NCBI RefSeq assembly: GCF_026385485.1
Contig: NZ_JANIDX010000003.1
Location: 1-64,000, forward strand
DNA: 64,000 bases
Direction: 5' to 3'
Origin: Bombella pollinis
Lineage (GTDB): Bacteria > Pseudomonadota > Alphaproteobacteria > Acetobacterales > Acetobacteraceae
Under the pieces are notes generated by a model. It worked only from the letters and a program-made list of their open reading frames with translations, did no database searches and had not been told where the DNA came from. This document shows positions 7,473-15,673 of this stretch, piece by piece. Within the stretch, counting starts at the first letter, position 1; every line of letters begins with the position of its first letter. A program made the translations under genes and the position numbers.

Positions 7473-8495
7473 TTAGATTCCTGTCATGGTGACGCAGGCG
7501 ACGGGGTAGAACCAGATGGTCCCCCAGCTGCCTTGCGATTTCTTTTGGCGGATGTAGGAGCTGTAGCGTTCTACCGTGTGAGCGCGGAGTTTCTCGGTGA
7601 AGGCGGTAGTGACGCTCTCTTGCCCATCAACTTCGCGTAGGAAGAGTTGCAGCTGCGTTACCTTTGTCTGGCCGCCCGAAAGTGTGCTTCCGGCTTCTGG
7701 CAGGGTTTCGATCTTCAAGTTCGGTAGGTTTTCGCGCAGTAAATCGCGGAGGGATGTGCGGTATTGGTTGCTATAAAGCAAGCATTGCTGACGCTCTGTC
7801 GGGATGACGAGTGTCAATGGGCTTTCTAACGTGACATTGCCGCCCATCTGCTCGGAGAGCTGCTGGAAGGCTTTGAGGATGTCGTTATAGACCTGCACCG
7901 GGTCGGTCATGCTCAGCCAGTCATTGCTGCCTGTGGCAGTGCCGGAAGGGCCGATTTTGGGGCTAGGTTGGATGGCCGGTGGTAGGGCGGTGTCATTGAG
8001 GGCACCGCGCAGCTGTAGGCCTTCCATACCGAATAGGCTGATGCGGTTGCTTGTTTTATTAAGGACAGAGATGGAGGCCTCATTCTTACGGGAGACCCAG
8101 TCTAGTCGGGCAGCCCCCATGCGTTCTGCTTCACGCTCACCCCATTTTGTCCATGTCTGGAAGTGGAAGGATTGACGTTGGACCCAGTTAGCGTTGGCGT
8201 CACTATCGCCGGAGCTATCATAATCGCCGTAGGAGGCTGTCTGGCCGGAGAGTTCTACGAAAGGGAATTGGGCGGTATCTGTCAGCCAGTCGCCCTTTTG
8301 CCCCTGACCATAGATGGCTTCGGCGCGGATAGGGGTGATGATCGCTTTGATCGTGCGGGGGTCTGTATAGGTGGAGAAAATGCTCGGAATCCCTGAGTTA
8401 GGGGCCGTAGCGTTGTCGAAGGCTAAGTTATGGTCAAGGATGCCATGGACGCCGAAATCGCGTTGAAGCATGGCAGGGGAGATGGAGTAGGTCAT
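7473..8495 (-). CDS. Major capsid protein (DUF2184)
   Basis: A 340-residue protein of normal length for DUF2184 capsid proteins, following a cement gene and a DUF2213 gene. Features include FPFVELSGQTASYGDYDSSG, where the glycine-rich loop would be the E-loop region, a long spine-helix-like stretch around residues 105-150, and a late ERYSSYIRQKKSQGSWG. An AAGG site stands 6 bases before ATG. It would assemble the icosahedral head with the HK97 fold. Confidence 0.85.
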   Translation of the reverse strand: MTYSISPAMLQRDFGVHGILDHNLAFDNATAPNSGIPSIFSTYTDPRTIKAIITPIRAEAIYGQGQKGDWLTDTAQFPFVELSGQTASYGDYDSSGDSDANANWVQRQSFHFQTWTKWGEREAERMGAARLDWVSRKNEASISVLNKTSNRISLFGMEGLQLRGALNDTALPPAIQPSPKIGPSGTATGSNDWLSMTDPVQVYNDILKAFQQLSEQMGGNVTLESPLTLVIPTERQQCLLYSNQYRTSLRDLLRENLPNLKIETLPEAGSTLSGGQTKVTQLQLFLREVDGQESVTTAFTEKLRAHTVERYSSYIRQKKSQGSWGTIWFYPVACVTMTGI

Positions 8496-8542
8496 GCGAA
8501 TGCCTTAATGAGTTTTTGGGGTATAGAGATATGACAGCGCAA

Positions 8543-9043
8543 TTAGGCCGCTACAGGGTGCATTGGGCCGGAGATGATGATGAGTTCTCCCGCTGCACCA
8601 CCGCGAGAGACGACCCAGCCTGTTGGAACGGTGCCCTGTGGTGTGTTGGATGGAGAAGCGGTTTGTAAGCTGCCATCGGTTGTATTGGCGTAAACGGCTT
8701 GGCCAGCATTGGAAGCTGTTGTGGCGAGTGCCCAGAAGTCACCACCTTCTGCAAGGCTTGCGGCAAAGCCTGCGGGGAGTGTCATTGTGGCGGATTGGAG
8801 ATATTGTGTCATCACGCCTTGCTGGCTGCGATAAAGGAAGCCTGCCGGTGCGGTCGTGCCGCTGTTGCTCAGGGTAATGCCGTCATCATTGCGCCATGCG
8901 AAATGAGCGATGGTGAGGCCATTATTACCCGCGACGAATCCGCCTTCTGGCGCGATGGAGGTGCGGATGGGGTTGGCACTAGCGGGGGCACCGGGGAAGC
9001 CTTGCGGCCATGTGTATGAGACTGTCTGTTGGAAATCGGACAT
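8543..9043 (-). CDS. Structural cement/decoration protein (gp24/DUF2190-like)
   Basis: A 166-residue glycine-, alanine- and threonine-rich protein between the DUF2213 gene and the capsid gene. It contains APEGGFVAGNNGLTIAHFAW and later YRSQQGVMTQYLQSA, features of the beta-tulip cement proteins that bind three-fold axes of capsids. An AGGAA site precedes the ATG. Assignment rests on composition, strand pattern and gene order. Confidence 0.7.
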   Translation of the reverse strand: MSDFQQTVSYTWPQGFPGAPASANPIRTSIAPEGGFVAGNNGLTIAHFAWRNDDGITLSNSGTTAPAGFLYRSQQGVMTQYLQSATMTLPAGFAASLAEGGDFWALATTASNAGQAVYANTTDGSLQTASPSNTPQGTVPTGWVVSRGGAAGELIIISGPMHPVAA

Positions 9044-9077
9044 GGAAAAGATTCCTGCTTATAGGATGGAGAGGTGA

Positions 9078-10115
9078 TTAATAACGGCGTGGTGCGCTAT
9101 AGGAGGCGGAAGCTTTATCGGCTGCGAGGGGAGCGTGAGCCGCGTTATAAGCCGGTGGAGCCATAGTGGCGAGGCGTGCATGGACAAGTGCGCGCAAGCC
9201 CGCTTGATTAACCTCTGTGAGGCTATCGGCGGCCATACCAGAGTGTTGAAGAGCGTAGCGATAAACATCCTCTGCGCTATCCATACCGTGAACATCGCCA
9301 ACGAGGGGACGAACGAGGCGGCAGGCTTCTTCTGTGGCGAGGCGTAAGGCGCGGTCGGCGGCGATGGCCTTTTGAATAGCGGCGTTGAGGGCGGCTTCTT
9401 TATCTTCAGCCGGATTTTCAGCCGGTAGGTCTGTTGGTTGATGTGTTTTGATGGTTTCTGCCTCATTATGTGGCGGTGTGTTAGGAATGTCGCTCTCTAT
9501 AGCGGGGGAATGTGCATCTGTTTTTGTCATGGTGGTGTGTGTCCTATTATGTGAGGGGGAAGCCGGAGAGGGAGATGAATCGTGGACGAGGACATCTGGT
9601 CCGGCTCGACCTTTTGTTACGAGAGCAATATGATTGCCTCGAATGTTAATCATGCGGCCATCATAAGGTTGGCCCCCATATGTGCCGGGTGTCATATCGG
9701 CCTCATAAGCGTAGCCGCAGGAAAGTTCTTTCTGCTCACCGGATTGGATGCGGGCGATGGCGGGGCCATCGAAAATGACCATGCCGACGGTCAGGTAGGG
9801 GGCTTCAAAGAGGGCATTATCCATGGTGGCCCCAACGGTGAGTTCTCGTGGGTGGGCCTGGGCACTGGTGGGGATATGCTCCTCTAGAATAGGGAGAGAG
9901 TTAAAGCTGTCTGCTGCTTTTGCGAGTTCGTGAGGGTCACGCAGGAGGCGGTATGGCTGGTCTGGATGCAGGCCGAGTGTGTCGTAATGGGGGATTTCTC
10001 GGCCTTGATAAGTGCAGATATTAGCTTTGCTGATGGGGGTGCGCTCTACACGCAGGCGGCCATTATCATCAAAGCTGCGGACAGAGCCGCTGCGGTCATA
10101 AGCGAGGATGGTCAT
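9078..10115 (-). CDS. DUF2213 protein, candidate prohead protease with scaffold tail
   Basis: A 345-residue protein starting at the ATG at 10115, which overlaps the portal stop as ATGA. The first 180 residues contain H80 (ILEEHIP), S132 (KELSCGY) and H162 (GNHIALV), an arrangement resembling the Ser/His prohead proteases of HK97-like phages. The rest (about 185-345) is acidic then helical, as in scaffolds fused to such proteases. The protease-scaffold role is my inference; DUF2213 membership comes from pattern and position between portal and cement genes. Confidence 0.7.
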   Translation of the reverse strand: MTILAYDRSGSVRSFDDNGRLRVERTPISKANICTYQGREIPHYDTLGLHPDQPYRLLRDPHELAKAADSFNSLPILEEHIPTSAQAHPRELTVGATMDNALFEAPYLTVGMVIFDGPAIARIQSGEQKELSCGYAYEADMTPGTYGGQPYDGRMINIRGNHIALVTKGRAGPDVLVHDSSPSPASPSHNRTHTTMTKTDAHSPAIESDIPNTPPHNEAETIKTHQPTDLPAENPAEDKEAALNAAIQKAIAADRALRLATEEACRLVRPLVGDVHGMDSAEDVYRYALQHSGMAADSLTEVNQAGLRALVHARLATMAPPAYNAAHAPLAADKASASYSAPRRY

Positions 10116-11563
10116 GGGCTCTCTTTGGAAGAAGTTGGCTCTGGCGTGGCGGAGAGGTGCTGCCAAAGGGGGTTGAAGGTGATTTCTAAAGCGGGGTCGG
10201 TCGCCCCCCAGAGATTGAGTTGCAGGAGGGTGAGTAGCCGCGTGAGAACGGGGCGCATATGAGCTTCTTGAAAGGCGGCGATTTCATCATAAAAGACGCG
10301 GATTTCTCCTGCTGAGGAGGCGTTTAACCCGTTGGGTGTAATGCCAAAGAGTTTGACTAAGGGGATACCGGGGATGGAGGCCATGGCCTCCATAGCTTGT
10401 GCTTGGAGGTCTGCCAGCCCGGTGAGGGGCGTGGCAATGATGGAGATGTCCTCATTTTGGTGGTCGGCTACGATGATGTCTTGGCCTTCCGATATCTTCT
10501 GCATAAAGGAGGCGCGGCCTGTGATGGAGGTTGTGGGGTCTGCTTCATCACTGGTGCCGGTGGCCATGAGGCCGCCCATGTCGGTTTTTAAAACCAGTTT
10601 GGAGAAGTTGGCGGTGATGTTGCTGATGCTGTTCCGTGTTCGTAAGAAATTATGAACATACGGACGTAGCTGTTGGGTGAGGCTCATACCGCCAAAATTG
10701 AAGGAAGGTTTAAAAAGGTCTGACACGCCGTAGGGGATCATGCTGATGAGACGGTCGCGATGGACGAGGCAGCCTTGCACCCACCAATTACGGGGGCGGT
10801 AATAATCATCTTGTAGGGGGGAGTCTGCATTATAGGCGTTGGGGGTTGTCCAAATGGGCTCGATTGTTTTTAGCCCGGCGAGTGTGCCTTTGCGGACGCC
10901 GTTGGAGGTGAGGGGGAGGGGGAGGGTTTGGCCGTATGTTGTGCGGGGTGTGTCAGCCATATTTAGCCAAATATGGCCGATGCCGTAGAGTAGGCTATCA
11001 AGGATTTGTTGGTGGAGGAGTTCGCGAATATTGAGTCGTTTCATTTCGACTTCAAGCGCGTGGAGGCGGGTTGTAGGGTCTTGAGGGATTCCGGGAGGGG
11101 GACAATCGGCAGGATTATGTGTGCTAAGGCTAATCCATTCTCGCGTAGCTTCACGGGCGATGACATCGCAAGGTTTGCGGAATTCGGCGCGTTGGGCCAT
11201 TTGAGCGAGGGTTGGGTAGCCAAGAAAGCCCAAACCATCGGCCATCCAAGAGGGTTGGGAGGTGGTTTGGCCCATAGCCCAACTGGTGATGTCTGCTGTG
11301 GTGCTAGGCGCGGCATCGGATCCAAGAGGGGTGGGGCGGTTATAACCTTCTGGCACGATACCCGGTGGTGGTTGGTAGGGCATGAAGTGTGAGGTTGTGT
11401 TGGGGGAGAGGGTGGGTGGCTCGGTGCGTCTTAGGCGTTTGAGCCATGAGACAGGCGTTTTATGAGGGGTAGTAGGGTGGCGTGGTGGAAGGGGGTCTTG
11501 CCTGTTATGAGAGGGGGTGGGCTGCTTCTTGGTAAAGAGGCGTGTTAGGGAGAAGCCGGACAT
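10112..11563 (-). CDS. Portal protein (DUF1073)
   Basis: A 483-residue protein between the large terminase and the protease/scaffold gene. The order of features fits DUF1073 portals: a Pro/Thr-rich N-terminus (1-70), CDVIAREATREWISL, then helical stem-like regions with TSITGRASFMQKISEGQD, and a crown-proximal GIPLVKLFGITPNGLNASS with DEIAAFQEAH. Twelve copies would form the DNA gate. Database names linking this domain to anti-CBASS Acb1 do not apply: no Acb1-type HxT pair is visible. Confidence 0.85.
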   Translation of the reverse strand: MSGFSLTRLFTKKQPTPSHNRQDPLPPRHPTTPHKTPVSWLKRLRRTEPPTLSPNTTSHFMPYQPPPGIVPEGYNRPTPLGSDAAPSTTADITSWAMGQTTSQPSWMADGLGFLGYPTLAQMAQRAEFRKPCDVIAREATREWISLSTHNPADCPPPGIPQDPTTRLHALEVEMKRLNIRELLHQQILDSLLYGIGHIWLNMADTPRTTYGQTLPLPLTSNGVRKGTLAGLKTIEPIWTTPNAYNADSPLQDDYYRPRNWWVQGCLVHRDRLISMIPYGVSDLFKPSFNFGGMSLTQQLRPYVHNFLRTRNSISNITANFSKLVLKTDMGGLMATGTSDEADPTTSITGRASFMQKISEGQDIIVADHQNEDISIIATPLTGLADLQAQAMEAMASIPGIPLVKLFGITPNGLNASSAGEIRVFYDEIAAFQEAHMRPVLTRLLTLLQLNLWGATDPALEITFNPLWQHLSATPEPTSSKESP

Positions 11564-11600
11564 GAGAAAGACCTATCTTTAACGGGGAGGACATTGGTTT

Positions 11601-11735
11601 ATGGGATGGTTAGATTGGAAAGCGCCGCCGCAACGCATTGCAGCACGGATGTTATGGTTGGCTGTTTGTGCTGGTGTGGTGTTGGGTGGGGCTGTGGGTG
11701 GTTTTATTTTATGGGGGATAATGGCTGGGCAGTGA
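11601..11735 (+). CDS. 44-residue single-helix membrane protein opposite to the phage module
   Basis: A small reading frame with a GGGGAGG ribosome site about 10 bases before the ATG. The product begins MGWLDWKAPPQRIAARML, an amphipathic basic segment, followed by a glycine-rich transmembrane helix (WLAVCAGVVLGGAVGGFILWG). It fills the gap between two - strand genes, terminase and portal. The glycine pattern would allow tight helix packing. No family is recognised; a holin, spanin-like or phage-membrane accessory role is only a guess. Confidence 0.5.
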   Translation: MGWLDWKAPPQRIAARMLWLAVCAGVVLGGAVGGFILWGIMAGQ

Positions 11736-11747
11736 GGATTAGTGTGG

Positions 11748-12971
11748 CTAGGCAAAACGTGAGAAGTCCGGCAGGGGGGTGTGGTTGGTAATGAGGCCGT
11801 CCAACGCGTAGCGAAGCGCATCGATATAATGGTTATTGGCGTCTTCAATATGGGGGAGGATGTCGCCGGTGAGAGGGTCAGTTTTATAGCGATAGAGGCG
11901 GAACTCCCGTGCGGTTTCTACGCAGCGTGGATGGATATGGATGGCGCGGAATGATTTGAGACGCTCTATGCCGTCTTGCACGCTGCCGGGCCATTTTTTG
12001 GCGGACGTGATGCGGAAGTGATGACGGTTTTTGAGGTAATTGATGGTTTCGGGACGGGCATTATCGGCGCGGATAGGCCAATGACGGATGGCGGGGAGTG
12101 TCTCGAAGAGGGAGGGGAGTTGGTCTAAGGGGATGTTTGTGCCGCCAGCCTCATAGTCGATATGGAGGATATCGTCATGGATGAAGCAGCGGACGAGAGC
12201 GGTGGGGTCCCGTGAGAAGCCCCAATCTACACCGAAATAGAAGCGGCAAGCTTCGGGAGCGGTGAATGATTTTATGCTGATGCGGTCGGGGAAGATGAGG
12301 GCATCATGATGCTGTTGGTAATCTCCTTCCCAAATATGGTCGTAATCTTGTGGACGTAATGTTTGGTCGCGTTTTCGTTCCTCATTCAAAACATTTGGGA
12401 ACCAAGGGTTGTCGGACCAGCGTGCGTGGATGGTGATGATGGAGGGGTCATCCTCATGAGAGGGGTTACGCATGAAGGCATCGACAGGGTCGGAAGGGTA
12501 GTTGGGGTTCCAGCTGAACCAGATTTCTGAACCGGGCTTGCGGATGGTGGGGCGGAGGAGTTTGAGGGAGTGGGCAGAGAGGGATTGGGCTTCTTCCACC
12601 CATGCGATGTCCATGCCTTCGAGTGATTTAATGGTTTCGGCGTTATGGGTTTGCATGCCTTGGAACAAGATGACGCCTCCGCCGGGGGTGATGATTTCTC
12701 TCTCTTTAATGGTGAAGTGGTGGTGTAATCCTAGCCGGTTGATTGTGTCGCAAAGTAACTGATGAACAGATGTTGCGAGGGATTTTTGGATTTCGCGGAT
12801 GCAGACAGCGCGGAGGCCGGGGTGGAGTGTGGCTTGTTCGATTAATAAGCCGGCGAAGAAGTGCGATTTGCCGGAGCCGCGGCCGCCCCAGATGCCTTTA
12901 TAGCGTGATGGTTTGAGCAAGGGAGCAAAGGCACGTGGGGTGGTGATGGTGAGGTGGGTCTGAGGCGGCAT
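11748..12971 (-). CDS. Terminase large subunit
   Basis: A 407-residue packaging motor ATPase/nuclease of the PBSX/Terminase_3 type. The N-terminal ATPase has the Walker A GGRGSGKS (residues 29-36) and a Walker B-like MDIAWVEEAQ with the catalytic Glu. The C-terminal RNase H-like nuclease starts at FGVDWGFSRDPTA with its first metal-binding Asp. An AAGGGG site precedes the ATG by 9 bases. The gene follows the small-subunit gene by 6 bases. Confidence 0.9.
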   Translation of the reverse strand: MPPQTHLTITTPRAFAPLLKPSRYKGIWGGRGSGKSHFFAGLLIEQATLHPGLRAVCIREIQKSLATSVHQLLCDTINRLGLHHHFTIKEREIITPGGGVILFQGMQTHNAETIKSLEGMDIAWVEEAQSLSAHSLKLLRPTIRKPGSEIWFSWNPNYPSDPVDAFMRNPSHEDDPSIITIHARWSDNPWFPNVLNEERKRDQTLRPQDYDHIWEGDYQQHHDALIFPDRISIKSFTAPEACRFYFGVDWGFSRDPTALVRCFIHDDILHIDYEAGGTNIPLDQLPSLFETLPAIRHWPIRADNARPETINYLKNRHHFRITSAKKWPGSVQDGIERLKSFRAIHIHPRCVETAREFRLYRYKTDPLTGDILPHIEDANNHYIDALRYALDGLITNHTPLPDFSRFA

Positions 12972-12977
12972 GAGGGT

Positions 12978-13436
12978 TTACCCCTTCATTAAGGTATCAG
13001 TTTTATTATCTGGAGGAGGGGTGTTGGGGTCGATAATGACGCGTTGGATAGTGTGAAGGGGGCCGCCCTCTTGGCCAGTATGTTCGACTGTTTGTCGTTC
13101 ACCATAGCGTTTGGGCGCGCGCCGGGCCATAAGCCAGCGAAGTGTGTCGAACTGGAGTTTAAAGAGGTTGACGGTGGCGGTGTCGGCTTTATCGGGCAGG
13201 GTTGCAAGATGAGAGAGGATTTTGGCCTCTAAGCTATCAGCTGAGAGGTCTCTTGCATGGCGGTAGCGGGGAAGGAGGGCTGGTTTTTTGTATAGCCAGC
13301 GATAGAAGCTACGGAGGGTGGGGCGATGTGTGCCAGAGCAGATGTCATGCAAGGGGTGGCCGAGCATGAGGTCCTCCATCATTTCATCAAAGAGAGATTG
13401 TGAGAACGTGACGGGCTTTTTGCGCTGTGTCTTCAT
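12978..13436 (-). CDS. Terminase small subunit-like DNA-binding protein
   Basis: A 152-residue protein just before the large terminase. The N-terminal half has a helix-turn-helix pattern (LMLGHPLHDICSGTHRPTLR, then SFYRWLYKK) followed by YRHARDLSADSLEAKIL, as in small terminases that recognise the packaging site. Its ATG overlaps the preceding gene stop (ATGA). The C-terminal tail is polar and probably flexible. Confidence 0.75.
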   Translation of the reverse strand: MKTQRKKPVTFSQSLFDEMMEDLMLGHPLHDICSGTHRPTLRSFYRWLYKKPALLPRYRHARDLSADSLEAKILSHLATLPDKADTATVNLFKLQFDTLRWLMARRAPKRYGERQTVEHTGQEGGPLHTIQRVIIDPNTPPPDNKTDTLMKG

Positions 13437-13843
13437 GTAAGGTGTTTGAGATGTGCAGAGTGGCGAATGGGCCGACCAGAGAAAAGGGGGAGGCGTTTGC
13501 TCTCTAGCGTGCTGATTTGTAGCTCCCTATGGGTGCGGAGGCGGAGCTGGGTGAGTGTTAGAGCGGAGATATAGGCGTCCTCTGCTATGACGGCATTGCG
13601 TTGTTTGAGGAAGGGGATGGCTCTAATGACAGCATTTTGTTTCAGGCCCAAAATAAGTTCATCGCGCCAGCTAAGGGGAATGTCAGCTCTATGATGGAGG
13701 TCTGGTGCTTCATAGAGGGGGCAGAGAACGAGGCGGGGGCCGTCCTCGGCTAAAACGACGCAGCGGCCGCGTTTGGTTGTGACAATGCGACCGCGTCCGA
13801 GCGGCTGCTCGGCGGTAGAGAGGGCCTGTGCCATAAGAGACAT
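13433..13843 (-). CDS. Prophage protein of unknown function before the terminase genes
   Basis: A 136-residue protein coupled to the small terminase gene by a 4-base overlap. Residues 15-50 look like a small beta barrel (GRGRIVTTKRGRCVVL). The C-terminal part is basic and helical. No known motif is recognised; a nucleic-acid-binding role is possible from the charge. Its start lacks a clear ribosome site, and a second ATG lies 9 bases further in. Confidence 0.5.
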   Translation of the reverse strand: MSLMAQALSTAEQPLGRGRIVTTKRGRCVVLAEDGPRLVLCPLYEAPDLHHRADIPLSWRDELILGLKQNAVIRAIPFLKQRNAVIAEDAYISALTLTQLRLRTHRELQISTLESKRLPLFSGRPIRHSAHLKHLT

Positions 13844-13927
13844 CCGTTTTTTAGAGAAGGAATATGTGGGATGAGCCGTATGAAAGGGGCTCTATCGACC
13901 AGATTCTAGGTGCCGGGTTGCGGCAAT

Positions 13928-13959
13928 AAAAAAGCCGTATGCCTTATTGGCACACGGCT
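13928..13959 (-). terminator. Rho-independent terminator, - strand
   Basis: An 11-bp stem with one G-T pair (13933-13943 with 13949-13959), a 5-base loop and a T-run on the - strand. It would end transcription of the early gene at 14032-14679 before the structural genes unless antiterminated. Confidence 0.8.
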
Positions 13960-14031
13960 CGCGATGATGAGGTTTTTATAGGGGAAAGCGGGCGGGCTGT
14001 CAATGAGAAAATGAGGTGGTGGTGATTTTAT

Positions 14032-14679
14032 TTAGGAGCGTAGTTCAACAGCGGTGATTTTCTGCGGTTTGTTGAGGATATGCTCGCCATGTTGGATGAT
14101 TTTTTGCATGCCTTTAGGGGCGATATTATAGGTTTTGGAGAGGGTGGGAATATCTAACCCTTGGCGGTGTTGTCGGGCGATATGGACGGCTTGGCGGGCT
14201 TTGGCGCGCCGTTGTTCTAGCCAAAAATCAGCGAGCATCTCCAGTGTGGTGGCGCAGTCATCGGCGGCTTTTTTGCGGGCGCGATCGGGGTGGAGATTAG
14301 GGTAGAGTTTGGAGCCGAGTGAGGTAAAGGACCATCCCAACCCAAGTAAATTGACGAGGAGTTGATGCCGCTCGCGCCCTGCATGGCGGCGGAATGCTTT
14401 GAGGCGGCCCCACGCTTTGCCTTGTAGGGCGTTAAAGGTGAAGACATTTCCTGCGAGGGCAGGGGCTCCGCCATCTTTCATGATGTCGAGATAGCCATGC
14501 TCGGCCAACATCCAATCTTTAGCCCATTGTTCTGCCTCCGAAATTACTTCAGCTTTGAGGCGTGAAGAAAGCGCGCCTAGGGTATTGGCGCGGCGGCGGC
14601 GGCGGCCAAGGGTCTCATAATCGACCTTGCGTGTGCGTTCCCGTGTGGGGGTGGTGATAAGATGGGTGGTGCGTGACAA
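14032..14679 (-). CDS. Prophage early protein with C-terminal helix-turn-helix, unknown
   Basis: A 215-residue basic protein, the first gene divergent from the repressor. I choose the TTG at 14679 because GAGGAG sits 8 bases upstream; another TTG at 14694 would precede that site. The N-terminal third is Arg-rich. The C-terminal part (HRQGLDIPTLSKTYNIAPKG) looks like a helix-turn-helix. A hairpin terminator lies between it and the structural genes, so a role in late-gene control is possible, but this is inference and no family is recognised. Confidence 0.55.
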   Translation of the reverse strand: MSRTTHLITTPTRERTRKVDYETLGRRRRRANTLGALSSRLKAEVISEAEQWAKDWMLAEHGYLDIMKDGGAPALAGNVFTFNALQGKAWGRLKAFRRHAGRERHQLLVNLLGLGWSFTSLGSKLYPNLHPDRARKKAADDCATTLEMLADFWLEQRRAKARQAVHIARQHRQGLDIPTLSKTYNIAPKGMQKIIQHGEHILNKPQKITAVELRS

Positions 14680-14803
14680 AGGACGACTCCTCAAAAATGA
14701 ATCATGATGGGGTAGAGGCGTGGGTTTTTGAGAGGATGGTGTGGGTATTTTTCCTTATAAAAGATGTGTAAGCGACATCTAGCCGAGGAACAGTTTTAAA
14801 ATG

Positions 14804-14887
14804 CGGGGAAATATCCTCGAATGTCAAGTTAAATTAGGGGAAAATCCCGTATAGACATTTTTTTTGGAATTAGGGATAATTCCCGCA
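14804..14887. promoter_or_regulatory. Three operator-like repeats between divergent prophage genes
   Basis: Three related pseudo-palindromes lie at about 14804-14819, 14835-14851 and 14871-14887. Their cores are GGGGAAATATCC, GGGGAAAATCCC and GGGATAATTCCC. The second overlaps the -35 side and the third overlaps the -10 box and start codon of the repressor gene. The first lies just after a perfect TTGACA on the - strand (14822-14827), the probable early promoter. This is the layout expected for a CI-type switch. Confidence 0.65.
14852..14880 (+). promoter_or_regulatory. Repressor promoter giving a probably leaderless transcript
   Basis: TAGACA at 14852-14857 and GATAAT at 14875-14880 are separated by 17 bases. 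The predicted transcription start falls at or within one or two bases of the repressor ATG at 14887. There is no Shine-Dalgarno, so the mRNA would be leaderless. Confidence 0.65.
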
Positions 14888-15648
14888 TGTCTATTGAATC
14901 GTTATTGAATCTTCTTGATACGCTTTTGGATGAGCAGGGTCTTTCAGATAGACGGGCTTGTTTGAAGGCGCGTGAGATTAATCCTGCTGTTGGGGTGGAT
15001 TTTTTGCGGGATATGCGCCGGAGAAAACATCTACCGCGGACGGATAAATTGGCGGCTTTGGCGCAAGTGCTTGGTGTGCCGGTGAGTCGTTTGGTAGCGG
15101 AAATTAGCCATAAGGGGGAAGAAGACGCAGCGCAGGCCTCTGATGGGGCGTCTGCGCCTTCTTTGCCAGTAGCGCAGATTCAAGTTTGTGGAGAGGTGCA
15201 GGCTGGAGTGTGGAAAGAGGCGCAGGAATGGCCTGTGCTGGACCGTTATGCCATTACGATCCCGCAGGATTCGGCATATCCAGGGCTAAAGCGTTATGGG
15301 CTGATGGTGAAGGGGCAGTCCATGAATCGGGTATTTCAAGAAGGTTCGGTGGTGATTGTCATTAATTTCTCCGAATTGGGGCGTAGGCCGCGGAATGGGG
15401 ATTATGTGGTGGCGATGCAGCGGTCGGATGTTTCGGATAGTTTTGAAGCAACGATTAAGGCGGTGCAGATTAAAGCGAGTGGGCAGATGGTATTATGGCC
15501 GCAAAGTACGGAGCCGGAGTTTCAGGCTCCTTTGATTCTACCGGGGCCTGAAACGACTGTGTGCCATAGTGCGGCGGAAAGCCCGAATGTAACGATTTTA
15601 GCGTTGGTAGTGGGGAGTTATATGCCTATGCCCAAGGCGTCCTTTTAA
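14887..15648 (+). CDS. CI/LexA-type prophage repressor (HTH plus S24 peptidase)
   Basis: A 253-residue repressor. Residues 1-75 form an XRE-like helix-turn-helix domain with a LAALAQVLGVPVSRLV end. Residues 95-253 are an S24 self-cleaving domain: cleavage site Ala106-Gly107 (EVQAGVW), Ser145 (KGQSMN) and Lys191 (EATIKAV) as the catalytic dyad. RecA-stimulated self-cleavage would link induction to DNA damage. It is divergent from the structural module and is followed by dinB after 25 bases. The operators and leaderless promoter upstream suggest autoregulation. Confidence 0.85.
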   Translation: MSIESLLNLLDTLLDEQGLSDRRACLKAREINPAVGVDFLRDMRRRKHLPRTDKLAALAQVLGVPVSRLVAEISHKGEEDAAQASDGASAPSLPVAQIQVCGEVQAGVWKEAQEWPVLDRYAITIPQDSAYPGLKRYGLMVKGQSMNRVFQEGSVVIVINFSELGRRPRNGDYVVAMQRSDVSDSFEATIKAVQIKASGQMVLWPQSTEPEFQAPLILPGPETTVCHSAAESPNVTILALVVGSYMPMPKASF

Positions 15649-15673
15649 AGGCGTTATCCCATATTAGGATGGT

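Noticed and set aside
10112..11563. Anti-CBASS (Acb1) function for the portal gene
   Set aside because: Database naming can attach Acb1 to DUF1073 proteins, but no phosphoesterase HxT motifs are seen and the gene sits in the portal position.
11594..11791. 65-residue + strand frame between terminase and portal
   Set aside because: The frame starting at 11601 has the better start, ribosome site and membrane-protein logic; this one reads as Cys/Gly-rich nonsense.
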